In this document: positions 8,806 to 17,669 of the stretch, in pieces
Position numbering within the stretch: position 1 is the first letter of the stretch
Layout of the letters: each line of letters opens with the position of its first letter
Source of the DNA: Yinghuangia elevatio
GTDB lineage: Bacteria; Actinomycetota; Actinomycetes; Streptomycetales; Streptomycetaceae
Reading direction: 5' to 3'
DNA: 49,245 nt
Assembly (NCBI RefSeq): GCF_040649515.1
Contig: NZ_JBEZFP010000060.1
Location: 1-49,245 of the forward strand
Program-made: the position numbers and the translations under genes
Notes under the pieces: generated by a model
What the model was told of the DNA's origin: nothing
Seen by the model: the letters and a program-made list of their open reading frames with translations, nothing else
Database searches by the model: none

Positions 8806-9462
8806 ATGCGTGGGCGCGACGCCGCCGACGCCGCCGCGCCGACCACGCTGTCCGTCGCGTCCGTCACCTCCGGCCCGCCGCGCCGCGAGCGGGCGGACGC
8901 GGCCCGCAATCGCCGCCGCATCCTGGACGCCGCGGGGGAGTTGTTCGCCGCACACGGCGTCGAGAACGTGAGCATGGACGCCGTCGCGGCGGCCTCCGGC
9001 GTGGGGAAGGGCACGCTGTTCCGGCGCTTCGGCGATCGCGCCGGGCTGGCCGCGGCGCTGCTCGACGAGCGCGAGTCGGTGCTCCAGGAGGCGATCCTGC
9101 GGGGCCCGGCCCCGCTCGGGCCGGGGGAGGGAGGCGACGAGCCGGAACCCGCCGACCGGGCGGAGGCGTTCGTCCGGGCGTACCTGGACTACGCGTTCGA
9201 AAACCTTGAGCTGGTACGCGCCTCCGAGACCGCGTCACCGGGCGCCCGCTACCGCATCGGCGCCTACCGGTTCTGGCGGCACCACCTCACGTTGCTGATG
9301 ACCGCAGGAGGACACCCGCCGCAGACCGCCGAACTGCTCGCCGAGGCGCTGCTCGCGCCGCTCGGCGCGGACCAGTTGACCGCGCAACAGGCCGAGGGCC
9401 GCGAGCCGGCCGCCATCGCGGACGCGGTGGCCTGGCAGGCGCGCCGGATCACCCGCGCATAG
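8806..9462 (+). CDS. TetR/AcrR family transcriptional regulator
   Basis: The N-terminal DNA-binding part reads RRRILDAAGELFAAHG followed by the helix-turn-helix VSMDAVAAASGVGKGTLFRRF (about residues 56-76 from this start), typical of TetR repressors. The C-terminal ligand-binding region is helical and not informative about the ligand. The start is uncertain: I take the ATG at 8806, which lies downstream of both operator palindromes; GTG 8767 and ATG 8719 are in-frame alternatives but run through the operators, and none has a good ribosome site. It is divergent from the rhodanese gene, its most likely target besides itself. Confidence 0.85.
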   Translation: MRGRDAADAAAPTTLSVASVTSGPPRRERADAARNRRRILDAAGELFAAHGVENVSMDAVAAASGVGKGTLFRRFGDRAGLAAALLDERESVLQEAILRGPAPLGPGEGGDEPEPADRAEAFVRAYLDYAFENLELVRASETASPGARYRIGAYRFWRHHLTLLMTAGGHPPQTAELLAEALLAPLGADQLTAQQAEGREPAAIADAVAWQARRITRA

Positions 9463-9564
9463 CGGTCGGCGGTCAGCGGTTGGCCGCGCCCGCCCAGCCG
9501 TGGCGGCGTGCCTCGCCTGCCGAAAAGAACGTGCCGTCAGCCGTGTGCTGCCGGTCGTGTCCGT

Positions 9565-10662
9565 TCACCCCTCGCCGCGCGACCCGGTGAGGTAGATGCC
9601 TTCCATCCGCGCCACGAGGCCCGCAATCGTGTCGGTGCTGCTGCCGAAGAGCATGCGTGTGTCGTCGCCCCACAGGCACACGACGGAGCGCGGCCCGGTC
9701 CAGCAGCGCATGAGGCCGGGCTGCCGCCACAGGCCTGCGGGCAGATCGCTCTCGACGGCGGCCTCCGACGCGGGCACGAAGTCCCGTACGAAGTCGGTGG
9801 GCTCGACGTCGCGGCGCACACCGGTCGAGAAGAGCGTCCCGTCCGAACTCCGGCTCTCCTGGTAGACCATCGTGCGCACCTCGTCGAAGTCACGGGCGAA
9901 CGCACCGGTGATGTCCTGGACGGAGGGCGGCGCTTCGTCGTCCGGTACGCCCGGCACCCCGCCGACCGACGACGGCAGCGCGAACGGCTCCGCCACCGCG
10001 GCCGGCCGGGAGGTGCCGGGCGGCGCCCCGCTGCCCGCCGGGGCCGGGGCGGGAGCCGTCGCCGCGGCGGAGCGGGAGGGCGCGGATTGCTCGCGCCCCG
10101 ACTTGTCGTCGTCGCCGAGCACGACGAACAGGATCACCACCGCGGCGGCGACCACCACCAGGGCTCCGCCGATGCCGGCGACGAGCGCGGTCCGGGCCGC
10201 GGACGTGCGGCGCGGGGGTACTGGGAACTGGTATCCGGGCGGGCCGTACGGCTGCTGCCCGGGAATCTGGGACACACCCCCGGGCGGAAGCGCGGGACCG
10301 AACGCGGGGCCGAACGCGGCGCCGTACGACGGACCGTACGCGGATGGTGCGGCAGGGGACGGGAACCCGGGCCCGGGCTCGACAGGAACTCCCTGCCTGA
10401 CAGGACTGACAGGACTGACAGGACTGACAGGACTGACAGGTCCGACAGGCCCGGCGGTCCCCGCGGGTCGCTGCGCGGACGGCTCCGCGGGCATGACCCA
10501 AGTCCGGGGCAGCGGCGGTGGCCCCGGATCCGCCGGCGGCGGCACGGCAGGCGGCTGCGCGGGGGCCCCGGATGGGCCGTCCGCTCCGGTCCCGGGGTGG
10601 AACTCGGGCGACGGCGAGCCGTCCTCACGGCGTTCGGGCCAACCCCCGTGGTCTGTGCTCAT
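9565..10662 (-). CDS. Proline-rich single-pass membrane protein with C-terminal CxW-D domain
   Basis: A 365-residue protein of three parts: a cytoplasmic Pro/Gly-rich region (1-155) containing a (Ser-Pro-Val)n stretch at 77-88, one membrane helix (158-183), and an extracellular domain beginning with a Ser/Ala/Pro linker. The extracellular domain ends with two cysteines, C320 and C329, the second in C-L-W-G-D-D. The same C-[LVA]-W-[GAS]-D-[DN] signature, with a partner cysteine 9-15 residues earlier, ends the next two genes, so the three are paralogues. The cysteines probably form a disulfide outside the cell. I do not recognise a named family. The ATG at 10662 is used; a longer frame upstream lacks protein character. 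Confidence 0.75.
   Translation of the reverse strand: MSTDHGGWPERREDGSPSPEFHPGTGADGPSGAPAQPPAVPPPADPGPPPLPRTWVMPAEPSAQRPAGTAGPVGPVSPVSPVSPVSPVRQGVPVEPGPGFPSPAAPSAYGPSYGAAFGPAFGPALPPGGVSQIPGQQPYGPPGYQFPVPPRRTSAARTALVAGIGGALVVVAAAVVILFVVLGDDDKSGREQSAPSRSAAATAPAPAPAGSGAPPGTSRPAAVAEPFALPSSVGGVPGVPDDEAPPSVQDITGAFARDFDEVRTMVYQESRSSDGTLFSTGVRRDVEPTDFVRDFVPASEAAVESDLPAGLWRQPGLMRCWTGPRSVVCLWGDDTRMLFGSSTDTIAGLVARMEGIYLTGSRGEG
10398..10451. repeat. 9-bp tandem repeat inside a coding region
   Basis: Four perfect copies of TGACAGGAC (10398-10433) and two diverged copies to 10451. On the coding (minus) strand each unit encodes Ser-Pro-Val, within the cytoplasmic Pro-rich part of the membrane protein. Copy number can change without altering the frame. 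Confidence 0.9.
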
Positions 10663-10851
10663 GGGCCTCGCGGCGCGCGCGGTGCCGCGGCGCGCCGCAC
10701 CTCCTCTCGCGACGGCGGGCACCGCACCGGTTCCGGCGACCGCTTGCCCGATACGTTTGTCCGAGGCGTCGGTGCCAAATATCTGCCGCCACGCCTGACA
10801 GCTGCGTTCGCCAGCTGCTTCTGTCACCTACGTCTGCCAGATACGTGCCCG

Positions 10852-11469
10852 CTAGCGCGCGTTCGTCACCGCCGCCCGCATGTCCCGTGTGGTCCTGGCG
10901 AGTTCGTCCTGCGAATCGACGTTGTCGGCCCCCGCGAGGGCGAGGACCGAGCCCACGGTGCTGTCATCGGCCCACACGCACATTTCGAGTGTCAGGTTCT
11001 GCCTCGGATACTCGACCGGATGGCACTGCAGGAGGCCGCCGAGCGGTCCCGCGTCCTGGCGCCGTACAGCAGCGGGGGCCACGCGGGCGTCGGATGCCCG
11101 GAGTTCCTCGTAGAACCGGTCCAGCTTGTCCTGTGCGGCACCGGAGCGCCGGTCCGCCGCGACGACCACGATGACGTCCGCGCGCGCCGCGCCGGCGCGG
11201 CCGTACGCGCCGGCCTCGCCCCTGCCGTCCAACGCCCTTCGCACTGCGGCGAGATCGACCGCGTCGTCCATGCGCGCCAGGCCCGCGGCGTCGGCGGGTA
11301 GCCGCGGCGGAGGCGGCTCGCCGCCTTCGGTGAGCCCGCCGATGAGGGCGACCGCTCCGATGACCGCGGCGACGGCCGCGGCCAGTCCGGCGAGCGCGAG
11401 CAGGGCGGAGCGCCGGGAAATCCCGGCGGCGCCGCGGCCCGTCGGCGGGACCGCGCCCTCGTGCGTCAC
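10852..11469 (-). CDS. Single-pass membrane protein, paralogue with C-terminal CxW-D domain
   Basis: This 205-residue protein has a short cytoplasmic segment, one membrane helix (about 22-45) and an extracellular region with a DUF-like helix-strand pattern. The C-terminal signature is C149 ... C164-V-W-A-D-D, matching the proteins encoded on either side. The ADVIVVVAADRRS segment aligns in position with NNLVVVAYGKTP of the neighbouring lipoprotein, supporting common ancestry. The GTG at 11469 is chosen because AGAGG lies six bases before it; GTG 11475 is possible but overlaps the ribosome site. It lies in line with its two paralogues on the minus strand. Function unknown; an envelope-located sensor or binding domain is a guess. 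Confidence 0.72.
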   Translation of the reverse strand: MTHEGAVPPTGRGAAGISRRSALLALAGLAAAVAAVIGAVALIGGLTEGGEPPPPRLPADAAGLARMDDAVDLAAVRRALDGRGEAGAYGRAGAARADVIVVVAADRRSGAAQDKLDRFYEELRASDARVAPAAVRRQDAGPLGGLLQCHPVEYPRQNLTLEMCVWADDSTVGSVLALAGADNVDSQDELARTTRDMRAAVTNAR

Positions 11470-11536
11470 GAACACCTCTGGCAGACACGCAAATGCGGAC
11501 AGGTGGTCGCCTGCACGCTACCGCGCGGAGAGCGGC

Positions 11537-11581
11537 GGGCGCCTGCGCGTCCCCCGAACGTGCGGGGGCGCGTAGGCGCCC
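11537..11581 (-). terminator. Hairpin downstream of lipoprotein gene
   Basis: Interrupted inverted repeat with outer arms GGGCGCCT/AGGCGCCC, a CGCG/CGCG middle part and inner CCCCC/GGGGG, about 17 pairs in 45 bases. It lies 58 bases past the stop of the minus-strand lipoprotein gene and before the next paralogue, so the paralogues may be transcribed separately. Confidence 0.6.
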
Positions 11582-11638
11582 GATGCCGTGGTCGGCCACG
11601 TCGACCGGTCCGCCGGCTCACGGGTCCGCCCGAACGGG

Positions 11639-12412
11639 CTACTTCTCCAGATCGGTGCGCATCTCCACGAGCTTCTTCGCCGCCGCGTCCGCGGACAGCT
11701 TGTCGAAGTACGCGACCGCGACGGTGTTGTTGTCCGACCACGCGCAGATGGCCGCCGGGTAGGCGTCCTGCGCCGGCATGCACTCGACCGTGCCGCCCAG
11801 CGGGCCCGGGGCGTACGTCTTCATCGTGACGCCCTCCGGAACGCTGCCGCCGTCCCCGTTCACGTAGTCGATCATGCCGCGGACCATGTGCTCCACGCGC
11901 TTGCCGTCGGTCGTGGCGAGCCCGTCGACGCCCACGAAGAGCACTTCGCGCGGGCTGGTCGGCGTCTTGCCGTACGCGACCACGACGAGGTTGTTCTCGT
12001 CGGTCATCTCTCCCGGGTCGACCGGCACGTCCGAGGGCGCGCCGTCGCCGACCAGGCGCTCGTAGCCGCCGGTACGCGCGGCCGACACCAGGACGCGCGG
12101 CCCGGACTTGCCGCCCGAGTCGGGGGACGCGGCCCCGGTCGGCGTCTTCGTCCCGCCGGGCTTCTTGGCGGTCGCGTCCGTCGCGCCCGGAGACGCGGCC
12201 GGGGAACTGCCGGGATCCGAGGCGTCCGCCGAAGGCGCCGATCCGGACGGCTCGGCCGAGATCGTGGGCGTGCCCTCGGCCTTGTCCTTGTCATCGCCGG
12301 GCATCTCACATGCGGTCAGCGCGAGCGTGCCCAGCATCGCGGCGGCGAGCACAAGCGTGGAGACACGAACGGACGTACGAGCAGACGTACGAGTGGAAAT
12401 GCGAGTGCGCAC
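11639..12412 (-). CDS. Lipoprotein, paralogue with C-terminal CxW-D domain
   Basis: The 257-residue product begins with an Arg/Thr/Ser repeat-like n-region (RISTRTSARTSVRVST), a hydrophobic core and the lipobox LALTAC, with the lipidated cysteine at C35, so it should be a membrane-anchored outer-face lipoprotein. A low-complexity Ser/Ala/Pro/Asp linker follows (about 45-110). The folded domain ends with C211 ... C223-A-W-S-D-N, the signature shared with the two downstream proteins. The GTG at 12412 is preferred, with a G-rich ribosome site (GGGGGGA); it puts the lipobox at a normal distance. It is divergent from valS across 232 bases. Function unknown. Confidence 0.8.
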   Translation of the reverse strand: MRTRISTRTSARTSVRVSTLVLAAAMLGTLALTACEMPGDDKDKAEGTPTISAEPSGSAPSADASDPGSSPAASPGATDATAKKPGGTKTPTGAASPDSGGKSGPRVLVSAARTGGYERLVGDGAPSDVPVDPGEMTDENNLVVVAYGKTPTSPREVLFVGVDGLATTDGKRVEHMVRGMIDYVNGDGGSVPEGVTMKTYAPGPLGGTVECMPAQDAYPAAICAWSDNNTVAVAYFDKLSADAAAKKLVEMRTDLEK

Positions 12413-12630
12413 AGGGTCCCCCCAAGGACGAGTCCGGTGCCGGATCCGCCCGGCGTCCTCCCCATGGCCCCCCAGGGTCGGCCGCCTGTCCGGCTCGGCT
12501 CCGAACATTAGCGCTCCGACCAGGTGTTTTCCTTACCGAGGCAGGCCGGTGACAGCACGGTGACAAACCGGTGACGCCGACGCCGTGCCCGCTGTGTCCG
12601 TGCGGTGCCGAAGAGGGGGTCCGCCTTCCG

Positions 12631-12647
12631 TAGACTTGGGTGCTGTG
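12631..12647 (+). promoter_or_regulatory. Promoter -10 element and leaderless-type start of valS
   Basis: TAGACT at 12631-12636 is a good -10 hexamer only eight bases before the GTG start (12645). There is no Shine-Dalgarno sequence in between, so transcription probably begins at or next to the start codon, a common leaderless arrangement in actinobacteria. No clear -35 is seen. Confidence 0.5.
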
Positions 12648-15269
12648 ACCGAGACTTCTTCCTCCGCAGCCGCTGCCGAAGCGCAGACCCTCTCGTCCCA
12701 GTACGCCCCTGCCGAGGTAGAGGCCAAGCTGTACGAGCGCTGGGTAGCCGCGGGCTACTTCGAAGCCGATGCGAAGAGCACGAAGCCGGCCTACACGATC
12801 GTCATCCCGCCGCCCAACGTCACCGGATCGCTGCACCTCGGCCACGCCTTCGAGCACACGCTGATCGACAGCCTGACGCGCCGCAAGCGCATGCAGGGCT
12901 ACGAGACGCTGTGGCAGCCCGGCATGGACCACGCCGGTATCGCGACGCAGAACGTCGTCGAGCGCGAGCTCGCCAAGGAGGGCCTGTCCCGCCACGACCT
13001 CGGCCGTGAGGCGTTCGTCGAGCGCGTGTGGCAGTGGAAGGACGAGTCGGGCGGCAAGATCCTCGGCCAGATGCGCCGCCTCGGTGACGGCGTCGACTGG
13101 CGCCGCGAGCGCTTCACGATGGACGAGGGCCTGTCGCGCGCCGTCCAGACGATCTTCAAGAACCTGTTCGACGACGGCCTGATCTACCGGGCCGAGCGCA
13201 TCATCAACTGGTGTCCGCGCTGCCTGACCGCGATCTCCGACATCGAGGTCGAGTACCAGGACGACGAGGGCGAGCTCGTCTCGATCCGCTACGGCAGCGG
13301 TGCCGACGCCATCGTCGTGGCGACCACGCGCGCCGAGACGATGCTCGGCGACACCGCCGTCGCGGTCCACCCGAACGACGAGCGCTACCGCCACCTGGTC
13401 GGCACCGAGATCGAACTGCCGCTCACCGGCCGCCGCATCCCGATCGTCGCGGACGAGCACGTCGACCCCGAGTTCGGCACCGGCGCGGTCAAGGTGACGC
13501 CCGCCCACGACCCGAACGACTTCGAGATCGGCCGACGCCACGACCTGCCGTCGATCACCGTCCTCGACGAGCGGGCCGTCATCACCGCGCACGGCCCGTT
13601 CCAGGGGCTCGACCGCTTCGAGGCCCGCTCGGCGATCGTCGCCGCGCTGCGTGCCGACGGCCGCATCGTCGCCGAGAAGCGCCCGTACACGCACTCCGTC
13701 GGGCACTGCTCGCGCTGCAAGACCACCGTCGAGCCGCGCCAGTCGATGCAGTGGTGGGTCAAGGTCGGCCCGCTCGCGCAGGCGGCCGGCGACGCGGTGC
13801 GCGACGGCCGCGTCGCGATCCACCCCAAGGAGATGGAGGCCCGCTACTTCGGCTGGGTCGACAACCTGCACGACTGGTGCATCTCGCGCCAGCTGTGGTG
13901 GGGCCACCGCATCCCGGTCTGGTACGGCCCGAACGGCGAGGTCGTCTGCGTCGGCCCGGACGACGAGGCGCCGTCCGGCGAGGGCTGGCACCAGGAGCAC
14001 GACGTCCTCGACACGTGGTTCTCGTCGGGCCTGTGGCCGTTCTCCACGCTCGGGTGGCCCGAGCAGACCGCCGACATGGAGAAGTTCTTCCCCACGTCGG
14101 TCCTGGTCACCGGTTACGACATCCTGTTCTTCTGGGTCGCCCGGATGATGATGTTCGGGCTGTACGCGATGGACGGCACGCCGCCGTTCCACACCATCGC
14201 GCTGCACGGCATGGTCCGCGACCAGTTCGGCAAGAAGATGTCGAAGTCGTTCGGCAACGCGGTCGACCCGCTCGAGTGGATGGACGCGTACGGCACCGAC
14301 GCGCTGCGCTTCACCCTCGCCCGCGGCGCCAACCCGGGCACCGACGTCCCGATCGGCGAGGACTGGGTCCAGGGGTCGCGCAACTTCTGCAACAAGGTCT
14401 GGAACGCGACCCGGTTCGCGCTCATGAACGGCGCCACGGTCGAGGGCCCGCTGCCGCCCGCCGAGGAGCTGTCCACCGTCGACCGGTGGATCCTCTCGCG
14501 GCTGGACGCGACCGTCGCCGAGGTCGACGCGCTGTACGAGGACTACCAGTTCGCGAAGCTGACCGACGCCCTCTTCCACTTCGCGTGGGACGAGGTCTTC
14601 GACTGGTACGTCGAGCTGTCCAAGATCACCCTCCAGGCGGGCGGCGCCCCGGCCGCGGCGACCCGGCGTGTCCTCGGCCACGTCCTCGACGTGACGCTCC
14701 GCCTGCTGCACCCGATCATCCCGTTCGTCACCGAGGCGCTGTGGACGGCGCTGACCGGCGGGGAGTCGCTGGTGGTCGCCGAGTGGCCGCAGCCGGCCGA
14801 CCGCCGCGACCCGGCCGCCGAGGCCGAGGTGACGACGCTTCAGCAGGTCGTCACCGAGGTCCGCCGCTTCCGCGGGGACCAGGGCCTCAAGCCGGGCCAG
14901 AAGGTCCCGGCGCGGCTCACCCTCGGCGGCACCGCGCTCGCCGCGCACGAGGCGCCGATCCGTACGCTCGCCCGACTCGAACCGGACGGCGAAGGCTTCG
15001 CCGCCACCACGTCGTTCCCGATCGCGGGCGCGCTGGTCGAGCTGGACCTGTCCGGCGCGATCGACGTGGCCGCCGAGCGACGCCGTCTGGAGAAGGACCG
15101 CGGGGCGGCCGAGAAGGTCAAGGAGCAGTGCACGAAGAAGCTCGCCAACGAGGGCTTCCTGAGCAAGGCGTCGGCCGAGGTCGTCGCCAAGGTGCGCGGC
15201 CAACTGGAGACCGCCGAGGCCGACATCGCGCGCATCGCCGGGCAGCTCGACCGGCTGCCCAAGGTCTGA
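12645..15269 (+). CDS. valS: Valyl-tRNA synthetase
   Basis: The 874-residue class Ia synthetase charges tRNA-Val. The HIGH motif is HLGH at 64-67 within PPPNVTGSLHLGHAF, and the KMSKS loop is KMSKS at 531-535. The editing domain lies between, and the C-terminal end is the coiled-coil arm typical of ValRS, with a heptad-like LEKDRGAAEKVKEQCTKK stretch and LETAEADIARIAGQLDRL. The GTG at 12645 gives the N terminus VTETSSSAAA and appears leaderless. A strong hairpin follows, so folC is likely transcribed from its own promoter or by read-through. Confidence 0.97.
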   Translation: MTETSSSAAAAEAQTLSSQYAPAEVEAKLYERWVAAGYFEADAKSTKPAYTIVIPPPNVTGSLHLGHAFEHTLIDSLTRRKRMQGYETLWQPGMDHAGIATQNVVERELAKEGLSRHDLGREAFVERVWQWKDESGGKILGQMRRLGDGVDWRRERFTMDEGLSRAVQTIFKNLFDDGLIYRAERIINWCPRCLTAISDIEVEYQDDEGELVSIRYGSGADAIVVATTRAETMLGDTAVAVHPNDERYRHLVGTEIELPLTGRRIPIVADEHVDPEFGTGAVKVTPAHDPNDFEIGRRHDLPSITVLDERAVITAHGPFQGLDRFEARSAIVAALRADGRIVAEKRPYTHSVGHCSRCKTTVEPRQSMQWWVKVGPLAQAAGDAVRDGRVAIHPKEMEARYFGWVDNLHDWCISRQLWWGHRIPVWYGPNGEVVCVGPDDEAPSGEGWHQEHDVLDTWFSSGLWPFSTLGWPEQTADMEKFFPTSVLVTGYDILFFWVARMMMFGLYAMDGTPPFHTIALHGMVRDQFGKKMSKSFGNAVDPLEWMDAYGTDALRFTLARGANPGTDVPIGEDWVQGSRNFCNKVWNATRFALMNGATVEGPLPPAEELSTVDRWILSRLDATVAEVDALYEDYQFAKLTDALFHFAWDEVFDWYVELSKITLQAGGAPAAATRRVLGHVLDVTLRLLHPIIPFVTEALWTALTGGESLVVAEWPQPADRRDPAAEAEVTTLQQVVTEVRRFRGDQGLKPGQKVPARLTLGGTALAAHEAPIRTLARLEPDGEGFAATTSFPIAGALVELDLSGAIDVAAERRRLEKDRGAAEKVKEQCTKKLANEGFLSKASAEVVAKVRGQLETAEADIARIAGQLDRLPKV

Positions 15270-15285
15270 CGGAAACACCGTGCTC

Positions 15286-15329
15286 TGTGCGGACGGCCCT
15301 CCGGCGGGGGCGAACGGGCCGTCCGCACA
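15286..15329 (+). terminator. Hairpin after valS
   Basis: Perfect 14-bp arms, TGTGCGGACGGCCC at 15286-15299 and GGGCCGTCCGCACA at 15316-15329, with a 16-base loop, 17 bases after the valS stop. Confidence 0.7.
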
Positions 15330-15475
15330 AGGCGCACAGGGCGCACGCGTCACACGAGGACAAGGCGCGCGAGCCGTCCGAGCGGCAAGCCGCCGGAGGG
15401 CGGCACACCACCCGATGGCAGCGCACCGCCCGACCACGACGAACCACCCGATCACGACGAACCCGGTGACCACCA

Positions 15476-16852
15476 GTGACTGACCCCGCCGCCGACCTGC
15501 GCTCCGTGGAGGCCGAGCTGGTCGCCCGCTGGCCGGAGACCAAGATGGAGCCGTCCACCGCGCGCATCGCCGCGCTGATGGACGTGCTCGGCGAGCCGCA
15601 GCGCTCGTACCCCGTCATCCACATCACCGGCACGAACGGCAAGACGTCGACGGCCCGCATGGTCGAGGCACTGCTGCGCGCGTTCTCGCTGCGCACCGGC
15701 CGCTACACCAGCCCGCACGTCGAGTCGATGACCGAGCGCATCAGCCTGGACGGCGAGCCGATCAGCCCGGAGCGGTTCGTCGAGACGTACCGCGACATCG
15801 TGCCGTACGTCGGCCTGGTGGACTCCACCCAGCCGCTGCCCCTGTCGTTCTTCGAGGTGCTGACCGGCATGGCGTTCGCCGCGTTCGCCGACGCGCCGGT
15901 GGACGTGGCGGTGGTCGAGGTCGGCCTCGGCGGCTCGTGGGACGCGACCAACGTCGCCGACGGCACGGTGGCCGTCGTGACGCCGATCGCCGTCGACCAC
16001 AGCGAGAAGCTGGGCAACACGCCCGCCGAGATCGCCGTCGAGAAGTCCGGCATCATCAAGCAGGGCGCGCTCGCGGTCCTCGCCCAGCAGCCGCTGCAGG
16101 CGGCCGAGACCCTGCTGCGCCGCAGCGTCGAGGTCGGCGCCACCGTCGCGCGCGAGGGCATGGAGTTCGGTGTCGTACGCCGGGACCTCGCGGTCGGCGG
16201 CCAGATGGTGACCCTGCGCGGGCTGGCGGGGGAGTACGACGGCATCTTCCTCCCGCTGCACGGCGCCCACCAGGCGCACAACGCCGCCGTCGCGCTCGCC
16301 GCCGTCGAGGCGTTCTTCGGCGTCGGCACCGGTCAGCGCGTCGGCCTCGACCACACCGGCAAGCTCGACGTCGAGCTGGTGCGCGAGGCCTTCGCGGGGG
16401 TGACCTCGCCCGGGCGCCTGGAGATCGTGCGGCGCGGCCCGACGGTCGTGCTGGACGCCGCGCACAACCCGGCGGGCGCGCGTACCGCCGCCGAAGCGGT
16501 GGCCGAGTCCTTCGACTTCACCCACCTGGTCGGCGTGGTGTCCGCGATGTCGGACAAGGACGTGCGCGGCATCCTGGAGGCGTTCGAGCCGATCTTCGCG
16601 GAGATCGTGGTGACGCAAAACTCCATGCGCCGCGCGATGCCCGTCGACGAACTCGCCGCGCTGGCCGTGGAGATCTTCGGCGACGACCGGGTCGAGGTGG
16701 TTCCGCGCCTCGACGACGCGATCGACGCCGCGGTGCGCCTCGCGGAGGAGGAAGGGGACCTGGGCGGCGCCGCGGTGCTGGTCACAGGTTCGGTGGTGAC
16801 GGTGGGCGAGGCGCGGGTCCTGCTCACCGGCGGTCGGCAAGGGAGGGGATGA
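15476..16852 (+). CDS. folC: Folylpolyglutamate synthase / dihydrofolate synthase
   Basis: A 458-residue Mur-ligase-family enzyme that adds glutamate to dihydropteroate or folates. The ATP-binding P-loop is GTNGKTS at 52-58, preceded by HIT; the central-domain motif VVEVGLGGSWDATN and the C-terminal DAAHNPAGAR segment are diagnostic of FolC. The GTG at 15476 is the start giving the usual N terminus; its ribosome site is weak. The stop is three bases before the next start (16856), so folC and the DUF4233 gene are cotranscribed, the normal actinobacterial arrangement folC-DUF4233-ndk. Confidence 0.95.
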   Translation: MTDPAADLRSVEAELVARWPETKMEPSTARIAALMDVLGEPQRSYPVIHITGTNGKTSTARMVEALLRAFSLRTGRYTSPHVESMTERISLDGEPISPERFVETYRDIVPYVGLVDSTQPLPLSFFEVLTGMAFAAFADAPVDVAVVEVGLGGSWDATNVADGTVAVVTPIAVDHSEKLGNTPAEIAVEKSGIIKQGALAVLAQQPLQAAETLLRRSVEVGATVAREGMEFGVVRRDLAVGGQMVTLRGLAGEYDGIFLPLHGAHQAHNAAVALAAVEAFFGVGTGQRVGLDHTGKLDVELVREAFAGVTSPGRLEIVRRGPTVVLDAAHNPAGARTAAEAVAESFDFTHLVGVVSAMSDKDVRGILEAFEPIFAEIVVTQNSMRRAMPVDELAALAVEIFGDDRVEVVPRLDDAIDAAVRLAEEEGDLGGAAVLVTGSVVTVGEARVLLTGGRQGRG

Positions 16853-16855
16853 CCC

Positions 16856-17179
16856 GTGCGTGCCCTGTGTTCCACCCATCTGATCGGCGAGGCGATCGTG
16901 ATCTGCCTGGCCGCGCTCGTGGCGATGTCGCTCACCGACATCTCCACCGGGACGCTGTGGGCGGTGGCCGGTCCGTCGGCCGTCCTCTGCATTCTGCTGT
17001 GCGGCAAGTTGTCCGCGCCGTGGGCGGTGCCCGCCGGCTGGGCGCTGCAAGTCGCCCTCATCGCCGCGGGCTTCGTGGTCCCGATGATGTTCGTGGTCGG
17101 CGTGATCTTCGCGGCGATCTGGTACGCGTGCGTTCGGGTGGGCCGCACCATCGACGCCGCGAAGGCCGCGCACTCCTGA
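16856..17179 (+). CDS. DUF4233 small membrane protein
   Basis: The 107-residue protein has four hydrophobic segments and no catalytic motifs. Its size and fixed place between folC and ndk match the actinobacterial DUF4233 family, of unknown function. The GTG at 16856 has GGAGGGG (about 16842-16848) upstream and starts three bases after the folC stop, so translation is probably coupled. The end, RTIDAAKAAHS, is cytoplasmic. Position suggests a link to folate or nucleotide metabolism, but nothing in the sequence proves it. Confidence 0.85.
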   Translation: MRALCSTHLIGEAIVICLAALVAMSLTDISTGTLWAVAGPSAVLCILLCGKLSAPWAVPAGWALQVALIAAGFVVPMMFVVGVIFAAIWYACVRVGRTIDAAKAAHS

Positions 17180-17206
17180 CAACGCCGCCGTGACCCCCGA
17201 TAGGCT
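17176..17206 (+). promoter_or_regulatory. Candidate HrdB-type promoter for ndk
   Basis: CTGACA at 17176-17181 and TAGGCT at 17201-17206 are separated by 19 bases, a plausible vegetative promoter. The expected transcription start leaves a leader of about 45 bases before the ndk start. Confidence 0.5.
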
Positions 17207-17258
17207 CGGGGCGTTGAGTTGATCGAGCGTCAGCAATTCCCCCTTGAGGAGTCCCCCT

Positions 17259-17669
17259 TTGTCCGAGCGCACACTGGTCCTCGTCAAACCGGACGGTGTC
17301 CGGCGTGGCCTCGTCGGCGAGGTCATCGGCCGCATCGAGCGCAAGGGCTTCACCCTCGCCGCACTGGACCTGCGGGTGATGGACCGCGAGACCGTCGAGC
17401 GGCACTACGAGGAGCACGTGGGCAAGCCGTTCTACCCGAGCCTGGTCGAGTTCATGACGTCGGCCCCGTCGGTCGCGATGGTGGTCGAGGGCGAGCGCGC
17501 CATCGAGTCGTTCCGTACGCTCGCCGGTGCCACCGACCCGATCAAGGCCGCGCCCGGCACGATCCGGGGTGACCTCGCGACGGTCACACAGCAGAACATC
17601 GTGCACGGATCCGACTCCCCGGAGTCCGCGGCACGGGAGATCAAGAACTTTTTCCCCGGCCTCGCCTGA
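17259..17669 (+). CDS. ndk: Nucleoside diphosphate kinase
   Basis: The 136-residue enzyme transfers the gamma-phosphate between nucleoside triphosphates and diphosphates through a phosphohistidine. The active-site histidine is H116 in QNIVHGSDS; the N-terminal TLVLVKPDGVRRG and the ERHYEEHVGKPFYPSLVEFM-type Kpn-loop region are typical. The start is a TTG at 17259 (product MSERTLVL...), with GAGGA at 17246-17250; an ATG-like alternative at 17244 would overlap that ribosome site. Length and start match other actinobacterial Ndk proteins. A promoter-like pair lies upstream. Confidence 0.96.
   Translation: MSERTLVLVKPDGVRRGLVGEVIGRIERKGFTLAALDLRVMDRETVERHYEEHVGKPFYPSLVEFMTSAPSVAMVVEGERAIESFRTLAGATDPIKAAPGTIRGDLATVTQQNIVHGSDSPESAAREIKNFFPGLA

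Noticed and set aside
12306..15473. Minus-strand frame of about 1050 codons opposite valS
   Set aside because: Shadow of valS; no recognisable domain and no ribosome site.
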